In this document: piece by piece, positions 32,318 through 40,433 of the stretch
Layout: every line of letters begins with the position of its first letter
Position numbering within the stretch: the first letter of the stretch is position 1
Assembly (NCBI RefSeq): GCF_002250655.1
Contig: NZ_NOZR01000002.1
Coordinates: forward strand, 248,001-312,000
Direction: 5' to 3'
Length of the DNA stretch: 64,000 nt
Source: Mycolicibacterium sphagni
Lineage (GTDB): Bacteria; Actinomycetota; Actinomycetes; Mycobacteriales; Mycobacteriaceae
Program-made: the position numbers and the translations under genes
The notes under the pieces: model-generated
Seen by the model: only the letters and a program-made list of their open reading frames with translations
What the model was told of the DNA's origin: nothing
Database searches by the model: none

Positions 32318-32323
32318 GACCGC

Positions 32324-32704
32324 ATGAGCAGGCCTAACGCGCAGTCCATGAAACCCGCCACGGCGGCGAAAAAACTGGACGTCTACCTGCCTGCGACGCC
32401 TGCGGAGTTCCAGGAGAATGCGATCACCCGCGACGAGCTCACCGCACTGCAGGCGGACCCGCCTCAGTGGCTCAAGGACCTCCGTAAGAATGGGCCGCAT
32501 CCGAAGAACCTGGTGGCGGCCAAGCTGGGCGTCTCGATCTCCGGCCTGACTCGCGGCGGCGTCACCGATGCGCTCACCACCGAGCAGATCGATGCGCTGC
32601 TCGAGGAGAAGCCGGACTGGCTTGTCGCCGAGCGCGAGAGCTACCAGGCGGTGCTGGCCGAGGAGCGCCGGGTGAAAGCGGCGCGCGCGCCGAAGGCTCG
32701 TTGA
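32324..32704 (+). CDS. DUF5997 family protein
   Basis: A 126-aa basic protein: KLDVYLPATPAEFQENAITRDEL, then PPQWLKDLRKNGPHPKNLVAAKLGVSISGLTRGGVTDALT. The middle looks like a helix-turn-helix-type segment, so a DNA-binding role is conceivable, complementing the HTH-less LysR-like neighbour; that is inference. It is leaderless by promoter position. Its stop codon lies inside a long hairpin. Confidence 0.75.
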   Translation: MSRPNAQSMKPATAAKKLDVYLPATPAEFQENAITRDELTALQADPPQWLKDLRKNGPHPKNLVAAKLGVSISGLTRGGVTDALTTEQIDALLEEKPDWLVAERESYQAVLAEERRVKAARAPKAR

Positions 32705-32756
32705 GACCGCACTGAGGGCGAAAAATTCGCCAACATCGCTCTCAGTGCTGTCTCAA
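32701..32756 (+). terminator. Long nested hairpin over the DUF5997 stop codon
   Basis: Outer arms of 16 nt (32701-32716 and 32741-32756; TTGAGACCGCACTGAG against CTCAGTGCTGTCTCAA) pair with a single mismatch. An inner hairpin GGCGAA-AAA-TTCGCC lies inside. No T-run follows, which is common for mycobacterial terminators. It begins at the last codons of DUF5997 and could stop transcripts from both sides. Confidence 0.55.
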
Positions 32757-32790
32757 TGCAGCAGACGAGCAGATGCGTCTTCGTGCGCCG

Positions 32791-32843
32791 AGTGGCCAGT
32801 TATCGCAAGCTTGTTCGCGATTTGCGTGTGATCACTGGCCACT
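32791..32843. terminator. Second inverted repeat downstream of DUF5997
   Basis: Perfect 10-bp arms AGTGGCCAGT (32791-32800) and ACTGGCCACT (32834-32843). The loop contains a further CGCAA/TTGCG pairing. With the hairpin just upstream it makes a highly structured ~140-nt gap between convergent transcription units. Terminator or small structured RNA. Confidence 0.4.
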
Positions 32844-32890
32844 AACCGTCGCGCGCTAGAGGTCGCGCCATTCGCTTTTTCGCCTGGCTT

Positions 32891-33157
32891 TCACAGGCTC
32901 GTCAGCAGGGTAACCCTGGAAAGCGGGAGGTGGTCTTTACCGGTTTTAACCGTGCGCTCCTTAGCGCATTTCACTATTACTTTTCCCATACGCATGACCC
33001 CCTTAGCGATGATCGTTGACAGGTATCCAATGACTTCTGATACTGCGAGACCCACGAGAAAGTTCACGGGACCAACGGTCTGAAACACTGCGGCTGCCAT
33101 CATCAGCCTGAGAAAGCCACCTCCCAGGGACGCCAACCGTAGTCGGCGTTTCGGCAA
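32891..33157 (-). CDS. Small membrane-type ORF downstream of nrdE, unknown
   Basis: An 88-codon frame from a TTG (an ATG at 33103 would give 70 aa). It contains a hydrophobic stretch (AAAVFQTVGPVNFLVGLAVS) and a basic C-terminal part. Codon use is rich in A/T-ending codons and the DNA looks AT-richer than flanking genes, unlike its neighbours. It lies 21 nt after the nrdE stop on the same strand. Not recognised; may be an acquired gene or chance. Confidence 0.35.
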   Translation of the reverse strand: MPKRRLRLASLGGGFLRLMMAAAVFQTVGPVNFLVGLAVSEVIGYLSTIIAKGVMRMGKVIVKCAKERTVKTGKDHLPLSRVTLLTSL

Positions 33158-33178
33158 TTCAGTTTGCAGTGTTGAGCG

Positions 33179-35347
33179 CTACAACATGCAGCTGACGCAA
33201 TTTTCCACCTCGGTGCCTTCCAACGCCATCTGGCGAAGCCGGATATAGTAGAGCGTCTTGATTCCCTTGCGCCAGGCATAGATCTGCGCCTTGTTGACTT
33301 CGCGGGTGTCGGCGGTGTCCTTGAAGAACAGCGTCAGACTCAAGCCCTGGTCCACATGCTGGGTGGCCGCAGCGTAGGTGTCGATGATCTTCTCGTAGCC
33401 GATCTCGTACGCATCCTGGAAGTACTCCAGGTTGTCGTTCGTCAGATACGGCGCCGGGTAGTACGCCCGCCCGATCTTGCCTTCCTTGCGGATCTCGATC
33501 TTGCTCGCCACCGGGTGGATCGAGCTGGTGGAGTGGTTGATGTAGGAGATTGAGCCGGTCGGCGGCACGGCCTGCAGGTTCTGGTTGTAGATGCCGTTGG
33601 CCTGCACCGACTCTTTAAGCCGCACCCAATCCTCTTGTGTGGGAATGCGAATGCCCGCTTCGGCGAACAATTCGCGGACCCGCTCGGTGGCCGGCTCCCA
33701 CACCTGGTCGGTGTACTTGTCGAAGAACTCACCGCTGGCGTACTTCGACTTCTCGAAGCCCTTGAACGACGACCCGCGCTCGATGGCGATCTTGTTCGAC
33801 GCCCGCAGTGCGTGGTAGAGCACGGTGTAGAAGTACATGTTGGTGAAGTCGATGCCCTCTTCGGATCCGTAGAAGATCCGTTCGCGTGCAAGGTATCCGT
33901 GCAGGTTCATCTGGCCAAGGCCGATGGCGTGCGAATCATTGTTGCCCTGCTCGATCGACGGCACCGACCAGATATGCGTCTGGTCGCTGACGGCGGTCAA
34001 TCCGCGGATGGCCACCTCGATGGTCTGCGCGAAGTCCGGCGAGTCCATCGCCTTGGCGATGTTCAGTGAGCCCAGGTTGCAGGAAATGTCCTTGCCCACC
34101 TTGGCATACGACAGATCCTCGTTGAACAGCGACGGCGTCGACACCTGCAGGATCTCCGAGCACAGGTTCGAGTGCGTGATCTTTCCATCAATGGGATTAG
34201 CTCGATTGACCGTGTCCTCGAACATGATGTACGGGTAGCCCGATTCGAACTGCAGCTCGGCCAGCGTCTGGAAAAACTCGCGGGCCTTGATCTTTGTCTT
34301 GCGGATCCGGCCGTCGTTGACCATCTCGTGGTACTTCTCGGTGACCGAGATGTCGGCGAACGGAACGCCGTACACCCGCTCGACGTCATACGGCGAGAAC
34401 AGGTACATGTCCTCGTTCTTCTTGGCCAGCTCGAAGGTGATGTCGGGAATCACCACGCCCAGCGAGAGGGTCTTGATGCGGATCTTCTCGTCGGCGTTCT
34501 CCCGCTTGGTGTCCAGGAAGCGGTAGATGTCGGGGTGATGGGCGTGCAGGTAGACCGCGCCCGCGCCCTGGCGTGCACCGAGCTGGTTGGCGTAGGAGAA
34601 CGAGTCCTCCAGCAGCTTCATGATCGGGATGACGCCCGAGCTCTGGTTCTCGATGTTCTTGATCGGGGCGCCGTGCTCGCGAATGTTGGTCAGCAGCAAC
34701 GCAACTCCACCACCGCGCTTGGACAGCTGCAGTGCGGAGTTGATCGAGCGGCCGATCGACTCCATATTGTCTTCGATGCGCAGCAGGAAGCAGCTCACCG
34801 GCTCGCCGCGCTGGGCCTTGCCCGAGTTGAGGAAGGTCGGGGTGGCCGGCTGGAAGCGGCCGTCGATGATCTCGTCGACCAGCTTCTCGGCCAGCGTGGT
34901 GTCACCGGCGGCCAGCGTCAGCGCCACCATCACCACACGGTCCTCGAAGCGCTCCAGGTAACGCTTCCCGTCGAACGTCTTCAGCGTGTAGGAGGTGTAG
35001 TACTTGAACGCGCCCAGGAAGGTCGGGAAGCGGAACTTCTTGGCATAGGCGCGATCAGTCAGCGTCTTGACGAAGTTGCGCGAGTACTGGTCGAGAACGT
35101 CACGCTCGTAATAGTTCTCGCGAATCAGGTAGTCGAGCTTCTCGTCCTGATTGTGGAAGAAGACGGTGTTCTGGTTGACGTGCTCGAGGAAGTACTGGCG
35201 AGCGGCCAGACGATCCATGTCAAACTGGATCTTGCCGTCCTTGTCGTACAGATTGAGCATCGCGTTGAGCGCGTGGTAATCGGTCTCCCCGGGCAACGCA
35301 TGCCCCGAAGTCGTTACAGGCTCTGCAGCTGTGACTGTAGGTGCCAC
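33179..35347 (-). CDS. nrdE: Class Ib ribonucleotide reductase alpha subunit
   Basis: A 722-aa catalytic subunit that reduces ribonucleoside diphosphates. Active-site and radical-transfer features are visible: [16 protein letters not shown] and [16 protein letters not shown] (redox Cys pair), [23 protein letters not shown] and the mobile C-terminal ENCVSCML re-reduced by NrdH. No N-terminal ATP-cone is present, as in class Ib. GTG 35347 has GAGGAC upstream; the frame to 35449 overlaps nrdI and is not conserved. It overlaps nrdI by 34 bp. Confidence 0.96.
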   Translation of the reverse strand: MAPTVTAAEPVTTSGHALPGETDYHALNAMLNLYDKDGKIQFDMDRLAARQYFLEHVNQNTVFFHNQDEKLDYLIRENYYERDVLDQYSRNFVKTLTDRAYAKKFRFPTFLGAFKYYTSYTLKTFDGKRYLERFEDRVVMVALTLAAGDTTLAEKLVDEIIDGRFQPATPTFLNSGKAQRGEPVSCFLLRIEDNMESIGRSINSALQLSKRGGGVALLLTNIREHGAPIKNIENQSSGVIPIMKLLEDSFSYANQLGARQGAGAVYLHAHHPDIYRFLDTKRENADEKIRIKTLSLGVVIPDITFELAKKNEDMYLFSPYDVERVYGVPFADISVTEKYHEMVNDGRIRKTKIKAREFFQTLAELQFESGYPYIMFEDTVNRANPIDGKITHSNLCSEILQVSTPSLFNEDLSYAKVGKDISCNLGSLNIAKAMDSPDFAQTIEVAIRGLTAVSDQTHIWSVPSIEQGNNDSHAIGLGQMNLHGYLARERIFYGSEEGIDFTNMYFYTVLYHALRASNKIAIERGSSFKGFEKSKYASGEFFDKYTDQVWEPATERVRELFAEAGIRIPTQEDWVRLKESVQANGIYNQNLQAVPPTGSISYINHSTSSIHPVASKIEIRKEGKIGRAYYPAPYLTNDNLEYFQDAYEIGYEKIIDTYAAATQHVDQGLSLTLFFKDTADTREVNKAQIYAWRKGIKTLYYIRLRQMALEGTEVENCVSCML

Positions 35348-35790
35348 GTGTCCTCGTCCTCCCAGAATTTCGCCAACTCCGCGCGGACGGCTTCCACGTC
35401 CTCCGCGGTTCCCATTAATTCGAAGCGATATAGAAGCGGCACTTTGCACTTGTGCGAGACCAGCCTGGCCGCGAAGCAGTACTCGGCACCGAATTGTGTA
35501 TTGCCTGCCCCGATCACGGCATGGATCAGGGAGCGGTTGTGCGGATTGTTCAAAAACGCGATGACCTGCTTGGGCACATACCCCTTGGCGTCGAGCCGTG
35601 GGCTGTCGCCGCGCCCCCTGCCGTAGGTCGGCAGAAGCAGGACGTAAGGCCTGTCTACCTCGATGCGCTCGTGCAGAGGAATCCGGATGGCGGGCACGCC
35701 CAGCTTCTGCACGAAGCGATGGGTGTTCTCCGAGACGCTGGAGAAGTACACCAACCGCTCCGGGCCTGCCAGGCTGCCATCCGGATTCAT
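35314..35790 (-). CDS. nrdI: NrdI flavodoxin-like activator of NrdF
   Basis: A 158-aa FMN protein that delivers superoxide-type oxidant for assembly of the NrdF dimanganese-tyrosyl cofactor. The phosphate-binding loop is [27 protein letters not shown] and [14 protein letters not shown] are further FMN contacts. ATG 35790 is preferred to GTG 35793 because AGGAG lies 7 nt before it. Between nrdH and nrdE in the usual mycobacterial order. Confidence 0.94.
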   Translation of the reverse strand: MNPDGSLAGPERLVYFSSVSENTHRFVQKLGVPAIRIPLHERIEVDRPYVLLLPTYGRGRGDSPRLDAKGYVPKQVIAFLNNPHNRSLIHAVIGAGNTQFGAEYCFAARLVSHKCKVPLLYRFELMGTAEDVEAVRAELAKFWEDEDTWHLQSQLQSL

Positions 35791-35818
35791 CACTTCGCTC
35801 CTCGTGGCGCCCGGACCG

Positions 35819-36058
35819 CTAGGCGCTCAGTACGGCACCGGCGAGCGCCTTGATCCGCTCCGGGCGGAATCCCGACCAGTGATCGCCGTCGGCAACCACG
35901 ACCGGCGCCTGCAGGTAGCCCATCGCCATCACGTAATCGCGAGCCTCCGAGTCCTCGGTGATGTCGACGACGTCGTAGGGCAACCCCTGCTTGTCCAGGG
36001 CCTTGTAGGTCATGTTGCACTGCACGCAGGCGGGCTTGGTGTACACGGTGATGGTCAT
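35819..36058 (-). CDS. nrdH: NrdH glutaredoxin-like electron donor
   Basis: A 79-aa thioredoxin-fold protein with the CVQC redox motif ([15 protein letters not shown]), cis-Pro in APVVV, and the WSGFRPERI segment characteristic of NrdH. It accepts electrons from thioredoxin reductase and reduces NrdE. First gene of the nrdHIE unit; about 200 nt separate it from the paired NrdR boxes. Confidence 0.95.
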   Translation of the reverse strand: MTITVYTKPACVQCNMTYKALDKQGLPYDVVDITEDSEARDYVMAMGYLQAPVVVADGDHWSGFRPERIKALAGAVLSA

Positions 36059-36241
36059 CTGCGAATGGCTCCTCAGCGAAACATAGAGATCGACTCAAGA
36101 CGGTCACGGGATGGTCTGTGCGCAGGCACTCATGAACGTTCAGCGAGCTGTCGGACCGTGAAATTCCCTGGCTGCCGGGGCCGCGCGGACCGACATCTCA
36201 GCTTCGGTTCCGGCGATCCGGCGGCCCTGTGAATCTCGGGT

Positions 36242-36364
36242 CTGTCGGCCTGACGAACACTACACCTAGTGGCCGACAGCGAGAAGAGATACAACATGTT
36301 CTGAATAACAATTGTGAAATTCCCTGGTCGTAAGCGCCTCGACGGGGTTTCGCCCGGCGTGTCG
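36242..36364 (-). promoter_or_regulatory. Paired NrdR boxes and promoter region of nrdHIE
   Basis: Box 1 ACACTACACCTAGTGG (36257-36272) and box 2 ATACAACATGTTCTGA (36289-36304) are 32 bp apart start to start, the same spacing as at nrdF2. Read towards nrdH, the proximal box ends in the same TAGTGT (-10-like) as nrdF2. Box 1 is framed by a 9-bp inverted repeat CTGTCGGCC (36242-36250) and GGCCGACAG (36271-36279). Upstream, CCCGGCGTGTCG (36353-36364) is an exact 12-bp match to the nrdF2 upstream region (26562-26573) at similar distance. GTGAAATTCCCTGG occurs at 36158-36171 and again at 36314-36327. Confidence 0.7.
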
Positions 36365-36462
36365 CATCTCACAACACGCCGCACGCGAACAACCGTGCAT
36401 AGGTGTACCACCGGGCACCGACATCACCGGCCTGCCGAGACCTCACAACCCCCGCAGACAGC

Positions 36463-36494
36463 AAAGCCGCCGGTGCACTGGCACCGGCGGCTTT
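36463..36494 (-). terminator. Strong hairpin terminator after the FMN reductase gene
   Basis: Perfect 14-bp stem AAAGCCGCCGGTGC / GCACCGGCGGCTTT with a 4-nt loop, ending in TTT on the minus strand. It lies 20 nt after the reductase stop and separates that gene from the nrdHIE promoter. The rest of the 455-bp gap (36059-36513) holds the NrdR region and the 14-bp direct repeats but no gene. Confidence 0.85.
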
Positions 36495-36513
36495 AGGAGC
36501 TGCGGCGACGCGC

Positions 36514-37056
36514 TCAGCTCACCTCGGCGGCGAGCTTGCCGACTACGTCGCGCACCGCCGCGGCAACCTCGGCGTTCTCGCGCGGATGCTTCCCGTCGAA
36601 GGACTTGGCCGGCACCGAGAGCTTGACCGACTCCACCACCCTGGGCCCGGCGACGCCAAACGACTTACGCGTCTCGTCGTGGGCCCACACGCCGCCGTAC
36701 TGGCCGAACGAGGCCCCGATGACGGCTAGCGGCTTGCCCTTGAGCGCGCCGTTGCCAAAGGGTCGCGACAACCAGTCGATGGCGTTCTTCAGCACGCCCG
36801 GGATGCTGGCGTTGTATTCGGGCGTCACCACCAGCGTGGCGTCGGCCTCCGCGGCCGCCGCGCGCAATGCCACCACTGCGGCGGGCGCATCCTCGGTGTC
36901 GATGTCCTCGTTGTAGAACGGCAGCTCGCCCAAGCCGTCGTAGATATTCAGCGTGACGCCGTCGGGCGCCGACTCCACCGCCAGCTCGGCGAGCTGGCGA
37001 TTGACCGACGCCGCCCTCAGGCTGCCTACCAGCGTCAGAACCTTGATATCGGCCAT
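36514..37056 (-). CDS. NAD(P)H-dependent FMN reductase (Rv3054c-like)
   Basis: A 180-aa flavodoxin-fold reductase. FMN phosphate loop LVGSLRAASVNRQLA, and TPEYNASIPGVLKNAIDWLSRP, the hallmark of the NADPH-dependent FMN/quinone reductase family. ATG 37056 with AAGGGA about 10 nt upstream; the long upstream frame is antisense to the TetR gene. Divergent from that TetR gene and probably repressed by it. Confidence 0.9.
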   Translation of the reverse strand: MADIKVLTLVGSLRAASVNRQLAELAVESAPDGVTLNIYDGLGELPFYNEDIDTEDAPAAVVALRAAAAEADATLVVTPEYNASIPGVLKNAIDWLSRPFGNGALKGKPLAVIGASFGQYGGVWAHDETRKSFGVAGPRVVESVKLSVPAKSFDGKHPRENAEVAAAVRDVVGKLAAEVS

Positions 37057-37096
37057 GTCCGCGATCCCTTCTGTTGTCCAGATCCTCGCATGCCGC

Positions 37097-37137
37097 AACC
37101 GGACTACGGTCCGGTTTATTTCCCGCTGAGCTAAAGT
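37097..37137. promoter_or_regulatory. TetR-type operator and leaderless promoter
   Basis: Perfect palindrome AACCGGAC-TACG-GTCCGGTT (37097-37116) lies between the divergent FMN reductase and TetR genes. TAAAGT (37132-37137) ends 6 nt before GTG 37144, so the TetR transcript is leaderless. The palindrome is the expected binding site of the adjacent TetR protein. Confidence 0.6.
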
Positions 37138-37143
37138 GTGGGA

Positions 37144-37743
37144 GTGAGCGCGATCGAACGGGCCAGCGAGCTGCCGGTTTCCGCGCCACAAGAGCGCGGC
37201 GACGCGGCCCGCAACCGGCTTCTGCTGCTCGACGCGGCTCGCACCCTGATCGCCGAACGCGGTGCCGACAACGTCTCCATGGACGATATCGCCGCGGCGG
37301 CCGGAGTGGGCAAGGGCACGGTGTTCCGTCGCTTCGGCAGCCGAGCCGGCCTCATGATGGTGCTGCTCGACGAGGATGAGCGTGCCATCCAGCAAGCCTT
37401 CTTGTTCGGGCCGCCGCCGCTGGGTCCCGACGCTCCTCCCCTTCAGCGGCTGTTGGCTTTCGGGCGCGAACGGCTGCGTTTCGCACAGACCCATCGCGCA
37501 CTGCTGTCCGAAGCCAACCGCGATCCCGACACCCGCCACAATGCGCCGCTCGCCGTGATGCGTACCCACGTCCGGGTCCTGCTCGAAGCTGCGGGAACGA
37601 CCGGCGATCTCGACGCCCAAGCCGACGCGCTGCTGGCACTTCTGGATGCCGACTACGTCACCCATCAACTCGGGCGCGGCCGCACGCTCGACAGCCTGGG
37701 CGACGCGTGGGACAGCGTCGCGACCAAGCTGTGCGGGAGATGA
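37144..37743 (+). CDS. TetR-family regulator (Rv3055-like)
   Basis: A 199-aa TetR protein with HTH DNVSMDDIAAAAGVGKGTVFRRFGSRAGLM. GTG 37144 is chosen over 37138 because of the -10 spacing. The ligand domain is Leu/Arg-rich (RLLAFGRERLRFAQTHRALL). It is divergent from the FMN reductase gene and its stop overlaps the ATG of dinB2 (ATGA), so it is co-translated with the polymerase. Confidence 0.9.
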   Translation: MSAIERASELPVSAPQERGDAARNRLLLLDAARTLIAERGADNVSMDDIAAAAGVGKGTVFRRFGSRAGLMMVLLDEDERAIQQAFLFGPPPLGPDAPPLQRLLAFGRERLRFAQTHRALLSEANRDPDTRHNAPLAVMRTHVRVLLEAAGTTGDLDAQADALLALLDADYVTHQLGRGRTLDSLGDAWDSVATKLCGR

Positions 37744-38786
37744 CAGCGCCCGCACCGCGCGACTGGGTCCTGCACGTGGACCTCGACCAATTCCTGGCCT
37801 CCGTCGAACTGCGCCGCCACCCCGAACTGGTTGGCTTGCCGGTGATCGTCGGCGGCAGCGGCGATCCCACCGAACCGCGAAAAGTGGTGACGTGCGCGTC
37901 TTATGAGGCCCGCGGCTTCGGGGTCCATGCCGGGATGCCCCTGCGCAGTGCCGCGCGCAAGTGTCCGGACGCGACGTTTCTGCCGTCGGACCCGGCTGCC
38001 TATGACGAGGCGTCCGACCAGGTGATGGGCCTGCTGCGCGACCTCGGCCATCCCGTCGAGGTGTGGGGCTGGGACGAGGCCTATGTCGGGGCGCAGGTCG
38101 CCGACCCGATGGAGCTGGCCGAACGCATCCGCACGACGATCGCGGTCGAGACCGGGCTGGTGTGCTCGGTGGGCATCAGCGACAACAAGCAGCGCGCCAA
38201 GGTGGCGACCGGCTTCGGCAAACCCGACGGCGTCTACACCCTCACCGACGCCAACTGGATGGAAGTCATGGGCGCGCGCCCGGTCGATGCGCTCTGGGGT
38301 GTGGGGCCCAAGACCACCAAAAAGCTTGACAGTCTTGGCATTACCTCTGTCCGAGAACTCGCTCACGCCGACGCCGAACTGCTCACCGCCACGTTCGGGC
38401 CGCGCACCGGCTTGTGGCTGCTACTGCTGGCCAAGGGCGGCGGCGACGCGACGGTCAGTGCCGAGCCGTGGATCCCCCGCTCCCGCAGCCACGTGGTGAC
38501 GTTCCCGCGCGATCTGACCGAACGCGCCGAGATGGATGTCGCAGTCATCGACCTCGCCCGCCAAGCACTGGCCGACGTGGTGGCCCAGTCCCGCATCGTT
38601 ACCCGAGTGGCAGTTACGGTGCGCACCAACACTTTTTACACCCGTACCAAGATCCGCAAACTCGACCGGGCGACCGTCGACGCCGAGGTGATCACGTCCA
38701 CTGCCCTGCGCGTGCTGGATCTGTTCGAGCTCGACCGCCCGATCCGCCTACTCGGAGTGCGTCTGGAATTAGCGCCGCCCACTTGA
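37740..38786 (+). CDS. dinB2: DNA polymerase IV homolog DinB2
   Basis: A 348-aa Y-family polymerase. Catalytic carboxylates lie in HVDLDQFLASVEL and EVWGWDEAYVG; the fingers motif is SYEARGFGVHAGMPLR; GISDNKQRAKVATGFGKPDG and the HhH region GVGPKTTKKLDSLGI follow. The steric-gate position (after DQF) is Leu rather than Phe/Tyr, as in M. smegmatis DinB2, which readily uses ribonucleotides. No beta-clamp peptide is evident at the short C-terminus. Coupled to the TetR gene, so expression may follow a ligand signal rather than the SOS response. Confidence 0.92.
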   Translation: MTAPAPRDWVLHVDLDQFLASVELRRHPELVGLPVIVGGSGDPTEPRKVVTCASYEARGFGVHAGMPLRSAARKCPDATFLPSDPAAYDEASDQVMGLLRDLGHPVEVWGWDEAYVGAQVADPMELAERIRTTIAVETGLVCSVGISDNKQRAKVATGFGKPDGVYTLTDANWMEVMGARPVDALWGVGPKTTKKLDSLGITSVRELAHADAELLTATFGPRTGLWLLLLAKGGGDATVSAEPWIPRSRSHVVTFPRDLTERAEMDVAVIDLARQALADVVAQSRIVTRVAVTVRTNTFYTRTKIRKLDRATVDAEVITSTALRVLDLFELDRPIRLLGVRLELAPPT

Positions 38787-38790
38787 TGAT

Positions 38791-39660
38791 TCAGGCCGGC
38801 GGCGGAGTGTTCGCGCTACGCGGCCGCAGCACGCGGGTGAAGAAGACATTGACCCGCCGCATCGCCACGCTGTAGGGCCACCACGCCAGCCGCTTGAATG
38901 CATACAGCGCGCGGATGTCGTGCGAGGTGTAGATCAGATACCGGTTCTTGGTCACCCCGGCCAGGATTTTCTCGGCGACCTTCTCCGGCGTCACGGCGTG
39001 ACCACTGAATCGCTTGACCCACAGCTGCACCTTCGGGTGGTCGCGGTCGACACCGGCGATCTGCACTGTCTGCACCAGCGGGGTGTCGACGGCGCCGGGC
39101 ACGACGAGGGAGACGCCGATGTCGTGGCGGGCCAGGTCGAATCGCAAGACTTCCGAAAGTCCGCGCAGCCCATACTTACTCGCGCTGTAGGCGGCGTGCC
39201 ACGGCAGAGCTACCAGGCCGGCGGCCGAGGAGACGTTGACCAGTTGGCCGCCCCGGCCGGCGGCGACCATCGGCGGCAGGAAGGTCTCGATGACGTGAAT
39301 AGGGCCCATCAGGTTGACATCGATCATCGACTTCCAGTGCCGGTGGGTCAGTTGCTCGACGGTGCCCCACGCCGAGATCCCGGCGACGTTCATCACGATG
39401 TCCATCGCCGGGTGGCGAGTGTGGATGTCGGCGGCGAATCCGGCGACCGCGTCGTAGTCGGCGATATCCAGGGCCCGATGCTCGGGCACCTCGGCGCCCA
39501 GCGCACGGACGTCGGCCACGGTCTGTTCCAGGCCATCGGCGTTGACGTCGGTCAGGTACAGTTCGGCGCCATCGCGGGCTAGCCGCAGCGCGGTGGCACG
39601 GCCGATACCGCTGGCCGCGCCGGTGACGAACACCCTCTTGCCCGCGAAGCCATCAGCCAT
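38791..39660 (-). CDS. Short-chain dehydrogenase/reductase (Rv3057c-like)
   Basis: A 289-aa classical SDR: cofactor motif TGAASGIGRATAL, NVAGISAWG (NNAG-type), catalytic Ser in VNVSSAAGL and YSASKYGLRG. The C-terminal extension (YAFKRLAWWPYSVAMRRVNVFF) is hydrophobic and basic and may associate with membranes. It lies 3 nt after the TetR gene on the same strand, so the two form an operon. Substrate unknown. Confidence 0.9.
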   Translation of the reverse strand: MADGFAGKRVFVTGAASGIGRATALRLARDGAELYLTDVNADGLEQTVADVRALGAEVPEHRALDIADYDAVAGFAADIHTRHPAMDIVMNVAGISAWGTVEQLTHRHWKSMIDVNLMGPIHVIETFLPPMVAAGRGGQLVNVSSAAGLVALPWHAAYSASKYGLRGLSEVLRFDLARHDIGVSLVVPGAVDTPLVQTVQIAGVDRDHPKVQLWVKRFSGHAVTPEKVAEKILAGVTKNRYLIYTSHDIRALYAFKRLAWWPYSVAMRRVNVFFTRVLRPRSANTPPPA

Positions 39661-39663
39661 GGG

Positions 39664-40302
39664 CTAGTCGCCGACCCGTCCGCCCCAAAGCGCATGCAGC
39701 CAGAGACTCTCGAGAACCTGGACCGAGCGGTCCAGGTTCTTCTCGGATCCGACGAAGGCGGACTCCCCGGATAGCGTGAACGCCGTCGTCGCGGCGAGGG
39801 TACGGACCAGGCCCCTGATGTCGGCAGTGATCGGGTCGGCGGTGTGGTTCCGGATCTCGGCCTCGACAATCGGCACGATCTGATCGATCACGGCGTCGTT
39901 GAATCCGTCCAGGATTTCCCGGATCTCGGCATCCGTGTGGCGCGCGGCGTTGCACGCCGACATCACGGGGTCGTTGTGGGCGTAGACCGCGGCGGCACTA
40001 CGCACCATCCGCTTGGCGAATGCCGTCGGCGTCTCATCAGCGCCGCGCGGCGCGAACTGGTGGGTGAGCTCCTCGAGTTCGTGGGCGGCCTCGCCGACGA
40101 TGTGCGCCAGCACGGCGTATTTGGAGTCGAAGTAGAAGTAGAAGCCGGACCGGGCGACCCCGGCACGATCGCTGATCGTGCTGACCGACAGCTCGGCGAA
40201 CGGCTTCTCTTCGAGCAATTCGCGCACGGCCGCAACGATCGCGTGCCGCTGCTTGTCGCCGCGGCGGCGAGGCGCCTCGACGGGTTCTTGGTGCGCGGTC
40301 AC
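39664..40302 (-). CDS. TetR-family regulator (Rv3058c-like)
   Basis: A 212-aa TetR protein with HTH LSVSTISDRAGVARSGFYFYFDSKYAVLAHI. GTG 40302 has AAGG at 7 nt; the longer frame to 40395 runs through the promoter region. It is divergent from cyp136 and upstream of the SDR gene. The palindrome at 40339-40354 in the shared gap is its likely operator. Confidence 0.9.
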   Translation of the reverse strand: MTAHQEPVEAPRRRGDKQRHAIVAAVRELLEEKPFAELSVSTISDRAGVARSGFYFYFDSKYAVLAHIVGEAAHELEELTHQFAPRGADETPTAFAKRMVRSAAAVYAHNDPVMSACNAARHTDAEIREILDGFNDAVIDQIVPIVEAEIRNHTADPITADIRGLVRTLAATTAFTLSGESAFVGSEKNLDRSVQVLESLWLHALWGGRVGD

Positions 40303-40338
40303 CCGTTTACCTTGCACCACGCCACGACCGAAGTGAAA

Positions 40339-40354
40339 CTTGACATGCGTCAAG
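40339..40354. promoter_or_regulatory. Palindrome with -35-like hexamer upstream of cyp136
   Basis: CTTGAC-ATGC-GTCAAG, perfect 6-bp arms, containing TTGACA on the plus strand. A TetR protein bound here would block the cyp136 promoter and probably its own. Confidence 0.5.
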
Positions 40355-40433
40355 AAAACTGGCGAGGATGGGGATACCTGTGGCCCCGGCCACATCTCCC
40401 CGGATGCCAGTCCCCCGTTTCACAGGAGCGTTG

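Noticed and set aside
33179..36058. Class II or anaerobic ribonucleotide reductase
   Set aside because: NrdE/NrdI/NrdH set and C-terminal Cys motif are diagnostic of class Ib.
36130..36411. 93-aa frame across the nrdHIE promoter region
   Set aside because: Overlaps NrdR boxes and direct repeats; no family resemblance or ribosome binding site.
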